A stretch of DNA of 64,000 bases, from contig JALRMH010000062.1 in NCBI GenBank assembly GCA_026119935.1, positions 1 through 64,000 on the forward strand, in the 5' to 3' direction. The DNA comes from Endothia cerciana. Its lineage: Eukaryota; Ascomycota; Sordariomycetes; Diaporthales; Cryphonectriaceae. Under the pieces are notes generated by a model that had not been told where the DNA came from, ran no database searches, and worked only from the letters and a program-made list of their open reading frames with translations. Both the position numbers and the translations under genes were made by a program. Positions 33,672 through 47,532 of the stretch are shown one piece after another; position 1 is the stretch's first letter; each line of letters opens with the position of its first letter.

Positions 33672-36600
33672 GATGATGGCGATGATGACTGAGGTCGTGT
33701 GCGGTGCGATGATCTTTCAGTTCGTGCAGAGATCAGGGGAATGGTCGGCTTGGGCAGAGATCCGGAATCGAAGCTCAGCTCAGTTGATGTCCTCGCTCAT
33801 TCTGGTCGCCGGCTGAGATGGCGAGGGGTGAAGTCGAGACGACGCGCTGTCAACCCGTTCGTCTTCGTGGCATGCGTATCGCTCAGCCGAGGTCCGAGTT
33901 GATGTGTACGCACGCGGCGGTAACGACGCACGGCACGGCACGGCACGGCACTGCACTGCACTGTAACTCCGCTGCTGTGTGTGTGTGTCCTCTGTCTCCC
34001 AGCGCTACGGAAGGCTACCTACCCACTGTCAACCAACCCGGCAGAACCCGGCAAGATGGGCGGTTTGACATATGATTCTTGCCACCCATCAAGCGTCCCA
34101 AGGTTCGTCCCATCTTCAAACCCACCATGAACCATATCGACCGGTCTTCTTATCAGCGCCTGACTGGCCGGCCTGCCTGCCTGCCTGCCTGCCTGCTTGC
34201 GCTGCCGCGGGAGAATCTGCCATGCCGGCTCCCACCAAGTTACCGTCACTTCACGCCTTTCCTGCATCAGCCTCAGTACAACATAAGCTTGTCCCGAGAT
34301 CTCGGGATCGCCGTTGTGGAGGGTTGCACTGAGATGCTCTGACGTCTTCTGGAAAACCCCAAGAGGTCTTCTTCGATGGCCGCAACAGCCAACCTGGGCA
34401 GGATGAGCCGTGGACGGTCAGAGAGGCCTCAGCCAGTCCGCCTCCTCATGGCTTGCCTGTTTCAGCCCGGATACTCACAAGGCGAGGAACGGAGAAGAAT
34501 CTGAACACAACTACCCGACATGCCACGCAGAGGTCGCTTCTGGAGGGGCCCGGCTGAGACTTCCGCGCTGTGGGCAGGGCAGGGCAGGACAAGACAGGAC
34601 AGAGCCGCTTGATGGGATGGCCTTTCGGATTTCAGAGCCACCTGTGCGTCATTGCCTGGATGGGCCCTATCCCTGGTGAGTCCTGATGACGAAGAGCCGT
34701 CAAGGAGGTGGGTGTGGTAGTTACTGACGACGGGGCAGGCCCTGGTTGGGCTCGGCAGATGAGGGATCAGATACCACGCCCCACCGCCAATGTGTCTCCT
34801 GCTAGAGAGCGTGCAAATGATCGGTGAGGGCAATGGCCCGACGCTGGGCGGCAAAAGGACCCCTGACGTCCATCATAAGCAAGGTCCCGCTACGATCGGG
34901 TCAAGATAACGCATTGATGGATCGGACGCAGAGGTCATCCTCTGTGTCAAAAAACGAGAGAGAGCCCCGGCTGACCTCGTCCGAAAACCGCAACGAAGGA
35001 TTCCTCGACCTAAGACAGCCCACCCCCAACAGGCTGGATGGATTCCGGAACCGAGTCCTGACAGTACCGAGGTGTCTGGCTGGCCTTGCCCTTGTGAAGC
35101 TCGTGTGGCTCGACGGACGTCCATCGCCAAGGACAGATAGCCTCGGGTGGCACTCTTGCACACACATGCACTGGCCCTAGTCGGTCCTTTAAAGTCGCCG
35201 AAGTGAGGCCCTGCGAACCCCGTCCCCGTCACCGACACCGACACCAACACCAGCAAGCTGCTCTGTAATCCAAGTAGGCTGTCATTCGCCAGTTAGCGAG
35301 GTCCCACAGGCCCTGGGTCCCCACGGGTCCGTCCCCATCCAGGCACCGAGGAGTAGGAAAGTTACATGGTGTCAAGATCGGACCACTGCAGGGGGGGGGG
35401 GGAGGCAGCCATGCCTTAACACAACCTGCGAATCGAAACAAACCCTGACCCAACCCAAGGTGGCGGGATCGCGGAGTGTTTTCACGGGGTCGAACTGCTT
35501 GCATCGCTTTTGCATCGGCCGCTGGGGTCCCGCTGCGGGTGCCCCAAAGCACAGCGCATCCCACTTCTATTCTTGGAGATTTAGGTGCCGCTACCCGCCG
35601 CGGGAATGGCGCCCTGGTCCTTGTGTAGAGCTCAGGTGGGTTGCCGCCGGGGTGCTGATGGGGTGCCACTGTAGGCCCCGTCGTTGGCCAGCCTCGACGT
35701 CTCATCTGCCAGGCTCCTGTCATCTGCACAATCAACCTCAACTCGACCTCCACGGCACACCCTCTCGTACACCTACCGAGTTGGGAAGTCCGCCTTTGGG
35801 CCCTAAACCTGGTGATGCATCGAGCTGGACCGAGACCCCAGGTTTGGACATGCAGGTATGCCAAAAATTGTCTGTCACCGCGGCTATGGCATGCCTAATC
35901 ACACTCTCCCCCCACCCCCAACAACGTATCAGCTGTCTACCGTGCGCTGTCCCTTCATCTCTATCTCGGTCTGGCCCGCTTCCGTTTTGGGAGATTCATC
36001 GATCGTGGGTGCGCTCTCCAGAAGGGGCCCCGTGACGATGTTCCTCCTCCAACCTCCCTCCCTCGCGCGCGAGGCGGGCCGGGACCAACTACCGGCCAGG
36101 CCGATTTATCATCAAGAGTGCCCAGCCCGGGATATGGTCGCGGGCAGTGTAGAGGTTACGGCCCTCCTGGGGCCCTCGACTTGCATGAACGGCAGCTCCC
36201 ACAGAAGTATGTTGGATGACTGTAATATCTGCTACTCTGGTCACTGATGTGTTGCGCCTGACTGAGTCTTCGGGACCCGTACGAGCCCGCTGACAGAACC
36301 AACGTGCACCTCGCTTCGCTCTACAGATGGGAATCTGCTCGGATCGAAATCTGAGGCGGGTTCCTATATGCGGTCATGATGTGGCTGCGCCCCATCCGAG
36401 TTCATCCTTTTCCCGCAGTCCCCTTTGCCAACATGAAAATACCCCATACCGGCCAGGCCCGCACCTAGGCACCAGGATGCGCATGTGCCGTAACGAGGCT
36501 GATCCTTCAGGGCTTCGGGCTCGGTCAGGCCAAGTTGGTAGGAGAGTATGATAATCGACCTTGAAGTACTATGTATACCTCCAGAGATCACATGGCATGC

Positions 36601-36911
36601 CCTCTCTGGATACCTGCTAGCTCTCGAATTTTCTCCCCCTCTCGGCCGGATTGACCCGACCACCACCTCGACGACCGCTCCGTTGAATTTGCCTGCTTTT
36701 CTTCCATACACTTCTGTCAAAGGTGAACATACAACGCCACTACCCATCGTGGCCTGCAGACTCTGCGTAGTCTCACCCGAATAAGCACGATCCTTCAGCC
36801 CTAGAACGTACCGGCTGCTCCGACTCTGGTGCCGATGCTCCATGCCCTCCGTCTTATTGTTTATATGGTAGAAGGGGAACCGGGTTGCGGGTCCAGAACG
36901 AGCCAGCACCG
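33672..36911. other. Long intergenic region
   Basis: About 3.2 kb with no credible gene. It contains tandem CACGG units (33929-33950), CCTG units (about 34172-34198), GGGCA-like units (34571-34600) and a G-run at 35392-35402. Open frames here lack domains and conflict with one another. Confidence 0.55.
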
Positions 36912-39601
36912 ATGCTCATAATGCAGCATCCGGGCACTAACCTGCTCGCAAGTTCGCCACATATCCTAAGGACCGTCCACTCCTCCCCACCGATATCGAC
37001 AAGGCTCGGCCTGCCGTCCAGAGATGTCAACGCCGACACCATCGAGGATACCTACGTCCAGTTTATCCTCCACTGCAACCCCGGCGTCCCTATAGAATCG
37101 GACACCGCCGTGCTGAGGGAGGCGTTCCGGACGCCGCCGAAGAGCGGGGGCAAGTCGTTCAGCACCTGGACCCTCTTCGAGCTTATCACACAGTTCCAGA
37201 GCAAGGAGATCAAGACCTGGGGCGAGCTGGCACTGAAGCTGGGCGTCGAGCCTCCGGACCAGGACAAGGGCCAGAGCTCCCAGAAGATCCAGCAGTACGC
37301 GGTCCGTCTGAAGGTAATCTCTCCAGCTGTGGGCGGGGAAACCTGTAGATCTAATCCCGGGCGGCGAGGCCATACTGACACCCTTCCTCTCAGCGCTGGA
37401 TGCACTCTATGCATGTCGATGCCTTTTTCGAATATCTTCTGGACAACCCACACACCTACTGGGTCGACGTACCAACGGACCTGAATCCGGTCTGCGAAGA
37501 AGGCCGTGACGGCGTGGCGGCGGAGGATGATATGGCATTGCGCTCCCTCCTGCCGCACATCAGACCACGAAGAGGACGAAAGCGGCCCGACGAGGACAGC
37601 TTCAGCAGATCACCAACCCAGAAGCTCAAGATGGAACAAGGGGGCGACCAGCCCAACATGGGCGGCCAGGGCGTCGAGCAGCTCGATATGTGGCCCCCCC
37701 ACCCCGACGCGAGAAGCGGCGCCTACCTCTTCCCGCAGGACCAGTTCGCAAGAGTGAACCTGGGCATGGGCAACCCGGGCCCGTGGACGGACCAGGACTT
37801 CCCCCAGGCACCAATGACAGCACACCCTTATTCCGCAGTGACGCCCGCGACCGCAAACGCCTTCTGGGCCGAACAACAACAACAACAACAACAACAACCA
37901 CAACAACAGGCGGGAGACCCGAAGTCGGCAATGACGCCGACGAAGCCGAAGAACAACAGGCGGCACGGCGCGAAGGTGGTGTCGTCGGCGTGGAGGAGCG
38001 GCGGGCCGGGAGGCTCGGGAAAGACTCGCGGCCGGCCGCCCTTGAACCGGCGGACGAGCACGACGAGCACGGGCCAGGGACAGGGCCAGAACGAAACAGC
38101 GGCCTCGCCCTTCTCTACATTCCCCAGCGGGCAGAGCAGTAGCCCCCCGGCGACGTTCAAACAGCAGCCGCACCAGCACGCATCGCCACATATGATGGGC
38201 GCGAGCATAGCGCACCCCATGATGACGATGGCGGCGAAGGCCCCCGGGGCGACGATAGCGTCCGCACCGCAGCACGGCATGCCCATGCAGCAGGGCTACG
38301 ACGTCTCGCAGCAAGAGGAGGCACAGGCCCGGGGCCTCAGGATGACGCGCAGCAGACTCTCGCTACAGGTGCCGGAGAGGGCAGGCGCAGAGGTCAGGCT
38401 GGCCACGCCACACGGGCAACAGGGCCCCGTGGTGATGGTCAACGGGGCTATAACCACTGCAGGAGACGAGACGCCGATCATGGCCCATCATCACCCGGGC
38501 ATGAACACCGGGATGGCCGGGTCAGAAGTACATATGATGGATCCGTTTGAGACGGGAGTAACAGCGGTGCAGAATATGTATAATCTACAATTTCAGCAGC
38601 AACAACAACATCACCAGCAGTCGCATCAACACCAACACCCCCAGCAGAACCCCCCACAGCTACCACACCTCTCACACAGCTCGCAAGACACCTCATCCCT
38701 ATACTCGACGGCGACCAACACGACGCACCAACCCCGGCAAAGCTACCAGACCCAACAACGACTCCAATCCCCGCCCCAGACCCTCTTCCAACAGCCAACC
38801 CCCGGCAGCGTCAGCGTGGCCGGGTCAGCCAGTGCGCTCCCGACCGCGGCGCCGCCCGCCACCGTCGCGGGGACCACAGGGCCGGTCCACTTCGCGGACG
38901 CCTCGAACCGCACCAACATCGACGCCCTCGAGTCCCTGTTCACGTACGAGCTGCTGGGGGCGGACTGGTCCGACGCCCAGGGCAACAGGATCCCCGCGTG
39001 CGGCGTGGACGAGGCGACGGCCCTGGCGCAGGAGATGATCGAGAGCGTGCGGCGCGGGGCAAGCGGCGCGCAGGGGTTCCTGATGAACCTCAGCGCGCTG
39101 GCGGGAACGACGTGGCTGCGGGCGCCGAACGGGGGCCGGTTGCAGGTGCGGAGGGTGGGGGAGGTGCCGCCCGGCGAGGGGGGCGGCGGGAGGATGGGGC
39201 AGGGGGTATATGACGTCCACTGGGACCTGCAGCTGGGGGACATCAACAGCGGGTTCGGGCTGCGGGAGATGGTGGCGAGGGAGAGGTGGGCACACGGCAA
39301 CAGGAGGAGGATAGGTCACCACGGCCCGGGGAAAGGTGGTGAGCAGCAGAGGGGAGACCAGGGGGCGAGACCGGATGAGGAAGATGCCGAGGGCGAGGAG
39401 GAGGAGGAGGACGACGACGATGATGATCATGCCAGTGGGGAGGGGGTGGATGCCGAAGGTGAGGAGAGTAATGATGCTGAGAGGTGGCGGAGGAGGTATC
39501 GCGATCTGCTGGGCGTGGTCCAGGGCCAGCAGGCGGAGCTGGACAACTTCCGGAGGGCCATGTTGGACCTATGTCGGCCCAGGACGAGAGACGGGGACTG
39601 A
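36912..39601 (+). CDS. abp2: ARS-binding protein 2 (Abp2)-like DNA-binding protein
   Basis: Predicted nuclear protein of 869 residues with an N-terminal ARS-binding-protein-2 domain; S. pombe Abp2 binds replication origins (ARS). Exons are 36912-37313 and 37394-39601. The domain spans about residues 35-165. It carries SRDVNADTIEDTYVQFIL, FRTPPKSGGKSFSTW, WGELALKLGVEPPD and KGQSSQKIQQYAVRLK, then RWMHSMHVDAFFEYLL after the intron. A long disordered region follows with a polyglutamine run (CAA codons, residues 295-302), AT-hook-like GRPP patches and further Gln/His-rich stretches. A second conserved block, NIDALESLFTYELLGADW, is near residue 650. An acidic run (about 795-815) and a C-terminal helix (RWRRRYRDLLGVVQGQQAEL) end the protein. 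ATG 36921 is an alternative start. The role in replication is known only from yeast. Confidence 0.88.
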
Positions 39602-42600
39602 GGAAACAGGGTGGTGGCCAGAGGGCAGGGCATTTTGTGACAAACTCATGAGTGGCACAGCGACAAGAATTGACGGATCAATAATAACCACGTGGGCATG
39701 TGGACATCGCAGGCGTTTCCTGCGGCCGCCCGCTTGTGCACGGCGTGCGGGCGAGACCGGGTGACGGTGGTACCTTTTCGACGTGTATGATTATGAGACT
39801 ATAATAGGTGCGCATAAACCCTTTTGTCGTCAGCCTGCCTGGCCCGCATGTACTTCGGGGAGGACAGCACCACGTTAAGATCACGATAGGGAAGAGTCTA
39901 GACCGACCCATGTACGGCCTTTGTCTTCAAGCGACAGATGGAGCTGGGATCGTTCTGTGCTCATATGCAGCCAACAAGCCGTCGCAGGCGAGACTAACTC
40001 CCCCTGGTGGTGGTTTTTTTCCTGGGGGGGGTTTAAAACAAAAAACATTAAAAAAAGCGGACCCTTCCTTGGCCATCCGTTCCGGGCTTGGGGTGTTGTA
40101 AAGATCTCACAACCTGCGTTCTTATATTCCTGGCAGCAACATACAATACCCGAACTGTATGAAGGATTCACCCGTGGCTTGCCAAAACTGAGAAGTCAGG
40201 CAGGATCATTGAGGGGGGACGAGAACATCTGCGCACCAGACTTAAAGCCTCCCGAAAGAAGGAAAGAAAAAAGCAACAGAGAATAAGAAAAGAAGGAAAG
40301 AAAGAAACAGGACAAGAAATATTGTTCCGATTATTCCTATGCAAAACAGCCCGGGCGGCTTGAATTTTGTTGTGAGCCCAGGACCCATGCTATTCATGCA
40401 ACTATGCCGTTCTGGAGGCGAGCATATATCAGCGGTATGGTGGGAATAACCGCAGCTTCATACTGCAATACCTCGAAACGCATCAGGCACATGTCTGAAT
40501 CGATGCCACAAGGCGAGACCGCATGTCGCATGGAACAGCTAGAAGGCAATAACGGTCCTCGCCATTAGCAAGTGCGCAGGCTCAATTCAAACCCACCCAC
40601 TCTTGAATGGACGGACGGTATGCTGCGGTCCTCGTACCCCGCGTAGCGCACCATCGTGGGCGGTGTCCTCCTCCCCCTCAGGTGTCTCATCCTTCCGGCT
40701 GGCTGCCCGTCGCACGATGTCCTCGCCATATGCCGGAAAGCCCGGGCCCCATCCGCCCGTCAACGATGCCCGCGGCCAGCATGGTGGGACTTACCGGGGC
40801 ACGTGCCCGCCGGGCGGGCGCGGTTGGACCCGTGGCCTATGCCGCCCGGCTCCGGTCCGCTGGGCGTGCTGGGAGAGATGGTGTATTCCCGGGTTGTGAG
40901 GAGTTCTATGCCCACGGAAAGGGGTTGGGTGGGTTCCATGGCTAAGTGTAGCTGGCGAGCCTGTACAGCAATGGGAGGGTGCTTTATAACTAGCTGCCCG
41001 GGTCTCTGATCGTACTGGACGGCTGTACCAACGGTAGGTTGTAGACAGCGAGATTCGTAGATATCCTTCTTGCCTTCTCAAAGGGAGCAAGCTTGTTCTC
41101 TCGAAACCCTCAATGGTAAGTACTGTGCGGGCCCTCGGGTCCAGGTGTATCTTTCTAAGAAATGGTCATGCTGTGATGAATGATGCTGCATTCTCGCCTT
41201 TCCAACTTCCCGTGTCTTCTCCGGTGAATATTCAGGATGTGAGGGTCAGCGGGACGAACTACAGTGAGAAATCAAGCACGGTACAAGGTACTTTTCTCGC
41301 TGAGCCCGTGCCGTGCGCTCCGGAGACCTTGCTCCGTAACGTCGGCGACGGCCCGGCGCAGCTAAGGACAGGGGGCAGAAGTTACCGTCGTGAGAAAGCC
41401 TGGACCGTGACGGGTCTCAATGGCAATGTGTGGTGTGCCGAAGAAAGTCGGAGTCCAAGCTGATAGTCTCGACCACGTAGCTGGCTTTATCAGTTCTCAC
41501 ACGCGGGTAGCCAGGGCGGCATCCCGGCGGCGGGATGAAGGGCTGCGTGCAGGATGTCTCGCTTGTGAGCGGTCAGCAGGACTTGCAGGTATGCAGGGAA
41601 AGATGAGTGGCCCGTGGAGTTCGTCTGACATTGTGATCGATCACCGTCCAAAGCATGTCCCGAGGCTGTGGGTAGGGACCCCCAGGACCTCCAGGAGCCC
41701 AACCGCAGCCGCAGCCCCTCACCGATGGACGTCTCATGAGCACCTTGAGAGGCCATATTATTTTTAGGCCGCACCGCTCAACGAGGCCGGTTCGCCAGGA
41801 CGGCTCCCACGCGGCAAAGTGGTCCAAGGGCCGTTTCGCCACGAAGGACACAAGGTTTGCTGGACCCAGGAAGCTGAGTACCGATCGGGCAGTCCTGCAG
41901 GGCTCATTGGACAGGATGGGGGAGTGCCAAAAGACTAGCTGGTGGGAATGCAGCGCGAGGCATGTTCAGCCGTGTGCAGGTGCTTGGTATGTGCATGAAG
42001 ATCAGCTCATGGACCACGCTGTAATTGTCGATGTTGGTAATGGTGATCTGGATGTGGAGGCGAGGTGATGTTGAAAATGGGACCCTGTCAATCACCCGCA
42101 GGATCCACTGCCACCCCACAGTGGCCCAGCCAGGGCTCCCTGCTCCCCCTGGCCTATCACGGTACTGCATGCTACATAGTACCATAGCACGTAGCACTGC
42201 ACAGCGCTGCCCAGGGGGCCAGCCCGTCGAGGAGCTAGCCGGGCTTAGGCATATCATTGGTGAGGACTTGCTTCTCCCTCAGGCCCCAGACGCACACTCA
42301 GGAATTTCATCAAATCTCATTTGCAAGGCGACAACCCGCAACGACGCCAACGCCGGCGCCGGCGCCAGCACCAACACCACCATCAACCCATCTTGCGGCC
42401 AGGTCGAGAGACGCCTTCGTGGGTGCACCACACAGCCACCACACTCTGCTATGCCAGATCGGTCCCGGGTCGTTCGATAACTCGCTACAAGGCTGCTGAT
42501 GGGACATTGTGACGTGGAAAACAGTGCCTCGGCCCGAATTGTCCGCATAGCGCTATCCATTGTCCTTGTCCTCACGCAAGAGCAGGTCTTCATCCTTGCA

Positions 42601-44819
42601 AGATCCGGCGTCGTCAGCAGGGATGGAGATCGAGTGTGCATACCTCAGCCTGGCGGCTTGCCGAGCCCTCGAGTCTCCAGATCTCCACACAGGACTCGCC
42701 TGCTCGCCTACGGAGGATTTGTACGGGTTATGCCGCCGCGGTTGACTAGTGAATCTCTTGGCGAGCTCTGGGGTCCGGTCCGGCCAGGGGCCACCTCAGC
42801 TGCTAAACAGGACAAGCTTTATGCTCGGCCTGTACCGCGGGCACTGTCAGCACTTGGTGCGTCGGCGGCTCAGGCCTGGGCTGTTCCATCACCGACGACG
42901 TCCAACGTCAGACCAGGCGTGCACAGTGAGGCTCTGCGACGATCGATCTCGACGTCCTCGTAGCCTCGCCAGCCATCACCAGCAGATGCCGCGGCACTGC
43001 TTGAAGGCCTTGTGACGTCAACTTATTTATGGTTGCGGTTAGCTCCTGCTTGCAGGCCATGATTAGCAAGATAACACGATTCTCAGCGAGGTGAGGTTGG
43101 TGAAACGAAGTGTGCCCTAAAGCAGTCAAGTCCGCCATCGGCTTCCCTCGGCTGTCTCAGTGGCCAGGCCAGGCCTGCGTATCTCTGAGCAGGCCGGCGA
43201 TCGGAACAGGCAAAAGGTGGCTGGATGTCTCATAAGTCCATGCTAGTACGAGCAGATTGTTCAGCCTTGGACAAAGGGAATGGTCACATGAGCAATTCCA
43301 TTGTTGGGCCGTTCGCATGTGCCTGCGATCTGCCTGGGGACCGTCCTGAGAACGTGGGAAACATGAGACCCGTTCGCATTTCTGGGGTCCCAGCTACTTG
43401 GACGCCCAATAAACACTGCCGCGCGTGTCGATCGCCATTCCCGGGCACGCCATGCCCACCGGTGGAACGCTGGGGCTTTTGGCTGCGTGGACGGTTCCGT
43501 CGCGCAAACCCGTCTGTTCAGGTGGTGTAGCGAATCGACCCTGAACAATCCACACGGAGGAAGCACAGGGGCCTGAGAAGACGCGTCGCACAGCCGCACA
43601 CCAACTCGAGTCCCCCCTCCACCGCCACGCGGCCATAACACACAGATATCGGTGTTCTCCACTTCTCATCATCCGCCACCAGGCCGCTCGCTGCAACCAG
43701 TGCACATATGGATGGTGGGCCCATATCTTCCCCAGACTCCAGACGAGTGGAAGATGCCCCGTGGGGAGAAGAGGAGGGGGGGGGGGTCACAAGAGTCGGG
43801 CTCAAGCCAGCCGAAGCCCATAATTGTCAGTTGCCTGGCTCCTCTCGAACACTGGCGCGTTGCCAAAACCCGGTGACCCGTTCCTTTGTTTTCAAGCTAT
43901 AAAGAACAAGTATCGGGGGCGTCTTGTCCTGGACTGCCCGACCTGTCTTCTCCACACTCTGGCGTCCTCTAGCTGCAACGGCCTATGAGACACTGCCTAC
44001 GGGAGCCAGCCCTCGTCACTCTCCTAACCAGAGCCGGTCTAGAGCTCATGGACTGGCTGCAGCATGTTGGCGACAACACGGCTCGATTCAGTCGCCGGGA
44101 GGCGGGGGGTTGTTCTCCCTTGTTGAAGGCCGATCCCTGCCTCCCCCACCATCGCTGGGCCAGATGGCTATGGTAAGGCCTAGCTCAAGAGGTGACAGGA
44201 TCATAACAAAGAACATTGTGGTTGTCTCTGACGTCTCACGGGAAGGGCTGAACACGGACATGCCAACCATTCCGCGATGTGAGGGACTGGGTCACCTGTC
44301 TCCTGTCTGCCGCCAGGATGTTTCCGGTGCGACTCGGACATTTCGAGTCGCTGGTCTTAGGAATGTGAAATGTCCATCTGCCACGAACTACTAGGTCCCG
44401 TACGGTCTCGCCTCAAGCCGCTGCTGCCGTGGGCGCCGCTGGTTGCGACCTGAAATGTGTTGCTCCTGGTGATGCGCCCCGTACGCCAACGAGAAGTACT
44501 TTTATTGTAGATAAGGCTATGCCGGGGTGGCCAGCCTTGTTGTCCAACTCGCTCGACCCTGGTCGCCCAGGCCGGATTCAGAGTTTCGACTCGATCCAAA
44601 GACGCAGGAGGATTCCTGTATGGCCTGAGGATACTCGAGTGATACCTCCGGCAGCCACTTGACGTCCATTGTGGTACCAGCTAGACACCCCATCTCTGGA
44701 TACCCTGGTCCCAGGCGCTGCGAATCCATGAGATCCTGGGGTCTGGGGTTGATCATCGCTTCCGGGGCGAATCTCGAGAGTCCCCTCCATCTGGTCTTCA
44801 CTTTGCGCCTGCCATCCTT
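39602..44819. other. Long intergenic region
   Basis: About 5.2 kb with no gene I can support. Landmarks are a purine-rich tract at 40255-40320, GC-rich stretches near 40740-40870, and GCCGGC-rich DNA at 42345-42370. The frames present are short and mutually overlapping. Confidence 0.5.
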
Positions 44820-44826
44820 TATAAAG
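44820..44826 (+). promoter_or_regulatory. TATA-like element upstream of the sugar transporter
   Basis: TATAAAG lies 267 bases before the start codon at 45087 and is followed by a pyrimidine-rich leader with TTTTCTTGCTCTCC-type sequence. Confidence 0.35.
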
Positions 44827-45086
44827 GTCGACGCAGTTGCCGATTTGTCCACCTTGCTGCCGCCTCATCTTTTCTTGCTCTCCTTCACCCTGTCGTTCAC
44901 CAATATCCCAGAAGGAGCGACGCTGCCTTCATCACCAGCTGGGGAGACAGAAGTCTACAATCAACCTCGGCGCATATTGTGTCCCCCCTTCTTCTCCTTG
45001 CCCTTCTCCTTGACTCGACGGGCAGCATCTCCCACCTTCGAGCTTACCGGGCACACCTAACAAATACCTTTCGACAACTGACCAGA

Positions 45087-47532
45087 ATGGGTGTCGATGA
45101 AAAACCAACGGGCATCGAGCCTGCCCCCCAGTACGTTGCTCTATGTGCAATACCCCGCTGCCCAACCTCGCACCGCTGGTTGCGACCTTGCGCTGACCAG
45201 ATGCCCAGGCCGTCCTACCACGACCATTCGCACGCGGAGCATGGCGTTCATCACAGCTCCGCGATCAAGGCTACGGATCTCTCTGAGAATCTCGATGCTA
45301 AGATCAGGAACCCCCTCGCTGGCATTCCGAAGCATGTGCTTATGGCTCAGGTGGAGGACTTTGTTAACGAGAAGGGCCTCTCCGAGCACATTGAGTACTT
45401 CAAGAAGGGCGCATTAGTTGCTCAGGACCCGGACAGCTTCGAGGACATCAGCGGACAGCAGAAGCTCACCGACGAGGAGGTCGCCGTCCTTGTCAAGGAG
45501 GTCGACCACAAGTGGAGAGTTCCGAAAACCCTGTACCTGACCATCATCACCTGTTCCATCGGCGCTGCTGTCCAGGGTTGGGATCAGGAAGGCAGCAACG
45601 GCGCTGTCCTGTCTTTCCCCGCCGCTCTTGGTCTGGACACGAATACCAATTACGGCATTTATCTCGAGGGACTGATTGTCTCTGCCCCCTATGTTGGAAG
45701 CGCGTAAGCTGACACTTTGCCCTCTTCTCTCAATAACCAGTGGTGCTGAATCATAAACTAGATTGCTTGGGTGCTGGCTGTCGGATCCCTTGAACAACTT
45801 TCTTGGACGACGAGGTATGAGGCCCCCCCAAAAAAAAAAACATGCCCAGCCTTGTTTTGGTATTGTTGTTTCACTGGACTATCCCCAGCTGATTAGTTTG
45901 CTGTAGGAACTATCTTTGCTGCCGCCCAATTCTGCTTCTGGCCCGTACTCGGAAGTGCTTGTGCTCAGACCTGGCCGCAACTTCTTGTCTGCCGTCTTCT
46001 TCTGGGAGTGGGGATGGGTGCCAAGGCTAGCAGTGTCCCCATCTTTGCGGCCGAGAATTCTCCTGCTGCGATTCGAGGTGCTCTTGTCATGAGTTGGCGT
46101 ACGAACCCTGGACATTCATTCCCCTTCATCATTCGGCGAATGCTAACAACGCGTTGCAGAAATGTGGACTGCCTTTGGTATCTGTCTCGGCACTTGCGCG
46201 AACCTTATCCTGGGCAGAGTCGGTGACATCGCGTGGCGTCTTCAGCTCGGCAGCGCTTTCATCCCGGCTATCCCTCTGATGGCTCTCATCTTCCTCTGCC
46301 CAGAATCTCCTCGTTGGTATATGAAAAAGGGCCGCTACCAGGACGCTATGAAGTCACTGCTCCGCCTCCGGAACCATCCGATCCAGGCCGCTCGGGATCT
46401 CTACTATATTCACGCCCAGGTCGAGGTCGAGAGGGAGATCCTCCACGGTTCGACCTACGTCCAGCGCCTCATTGAGCTCTTCACCATTCCCCGCCTCCGC
46501 CGTGCGACTCTCGCCTCGTTTGTTGTTATGATTGCCCAGCAGATGTGCGGTATCAACATCATTGCCTTTTACTCCAGTACTGTGTTCGTGGACGCTGGGG
46601 CGACGCCGTACAACGCTCTGATCGCTTCTTTCGGGTTCGGCCTGATCAACTTTCTCTTCGCCTGGCCTGCTATTGTACGTATAGATACCGACGTGACTGG
46701 CTTGGATGACCATGAACTAACATATCCCCAGTGGACCATTGACACTTTTGGGCGACGGTCTCTACTGCTCTTCACTTTCCCGCAAGTAAGTACCAATGTC
46801 TCCTTCTCTTATGTTCTCCGCGGCGACACGACCTGACGTGCCTTGCCCAGATGGCCTGGGCTCTTCTTGCCGCCGGTCTTTGCACCCTCATCCCTGGCGA
46901 AGGCAGTGTTCATTTAGGACTGGTGGCCCTCTTTGTCTACATCTTCTGTGCCTTCTACTCGCCCGGGGAGGGACCCGTACCATTCACCTACTCCGCCGAG
47001 GTGTTCCCCCTGTCCCACCGTGAAGTGGGTATGGCTTGGGCCGTCGCTACCTGTCTGTTCTTCGCCGCCGTGCTCAGCATCTCTTTCCCGGCTATCCTTG
47101 CGTCTCTGGGCGTCATTGGTGCCTTCTGCCTGTACGCGGGCTTCAACATCGTTGCATTTTTCATGATCTTCCTGTGGGTACCAGAGACGAAACAGAGGAC
47201 GCTCGAGGAGCTGGACTATGGTAGGTGTTCTCACCCAGCCTTTTTTTCCGACCGTACACAGTGTCAATCTGGTTTTGTGCTGACTTGTCTCGAACAATGT
47301 AGTCTTTGCTGTTCCCACCCGCACCTTCATGAGGTACCAGGTCTTCACCTGGGCGCCGTGGTGGTTCAAGCGCTATGTGCTCTTCCAGAAGAACGCCGTC
47401 CTGCCTCCGCTGTACCATTTCGACCGCGTGGGGAGGATCAACAGCGAGTCCGGGTCGGAGAAAATCGACAGCAAGGCGCAGACGGAGCTCAGAGAGAACG
47501 CGGCGGAGCTCCACCACGTGCAGTCGTTGTAG
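45087..47532 (+). CDS. MFS sugar transporter with long N-terminal extension
   Basis: Predicted 650-residue major-facilitator sugar/H+ symporter of the plasma membrane. Eight exons: 45087-45130, 45209-45703, 45762-45814, 45907-46098, 46160-46674, 46732-46785, 46851-47220 and 47303-47532. Junctions are all GT..AG and in frame. Sugar-porter marks are GWDQEGSNGAVLSFP in helix 1, FLGRRGT in loop 2-3, PESPRWYMKKGR after helix 6, QQMCGINIIAFYSS in helix 7, GEGPVPFTYSAEVFPL around helix 10, and PETKQRTLEELDY after helix 12. About 150 hydrophilic residues precede helix 1, including IPKHVLMAQVEDFVNEKGLSEH; most hexose transporters have far shorter tails. The subgroup resembles fungal polyol/inositol-type porters, but the substrate is not determinable. 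The short first exon holds only the start and 14 codons. Confidence 0.92.

Noticed and set aside
32704..33816. 370-codon open frame on the plus strand
   Set aside because: Antisense to the peroxisomal carrier, with no domain of its own.
42499..42963. 154-codon plus-strand frame in the 5-kb spacer
   Set aside because: No domain and no conserved pattern; ordinary for GC-rich non-coding DNA.
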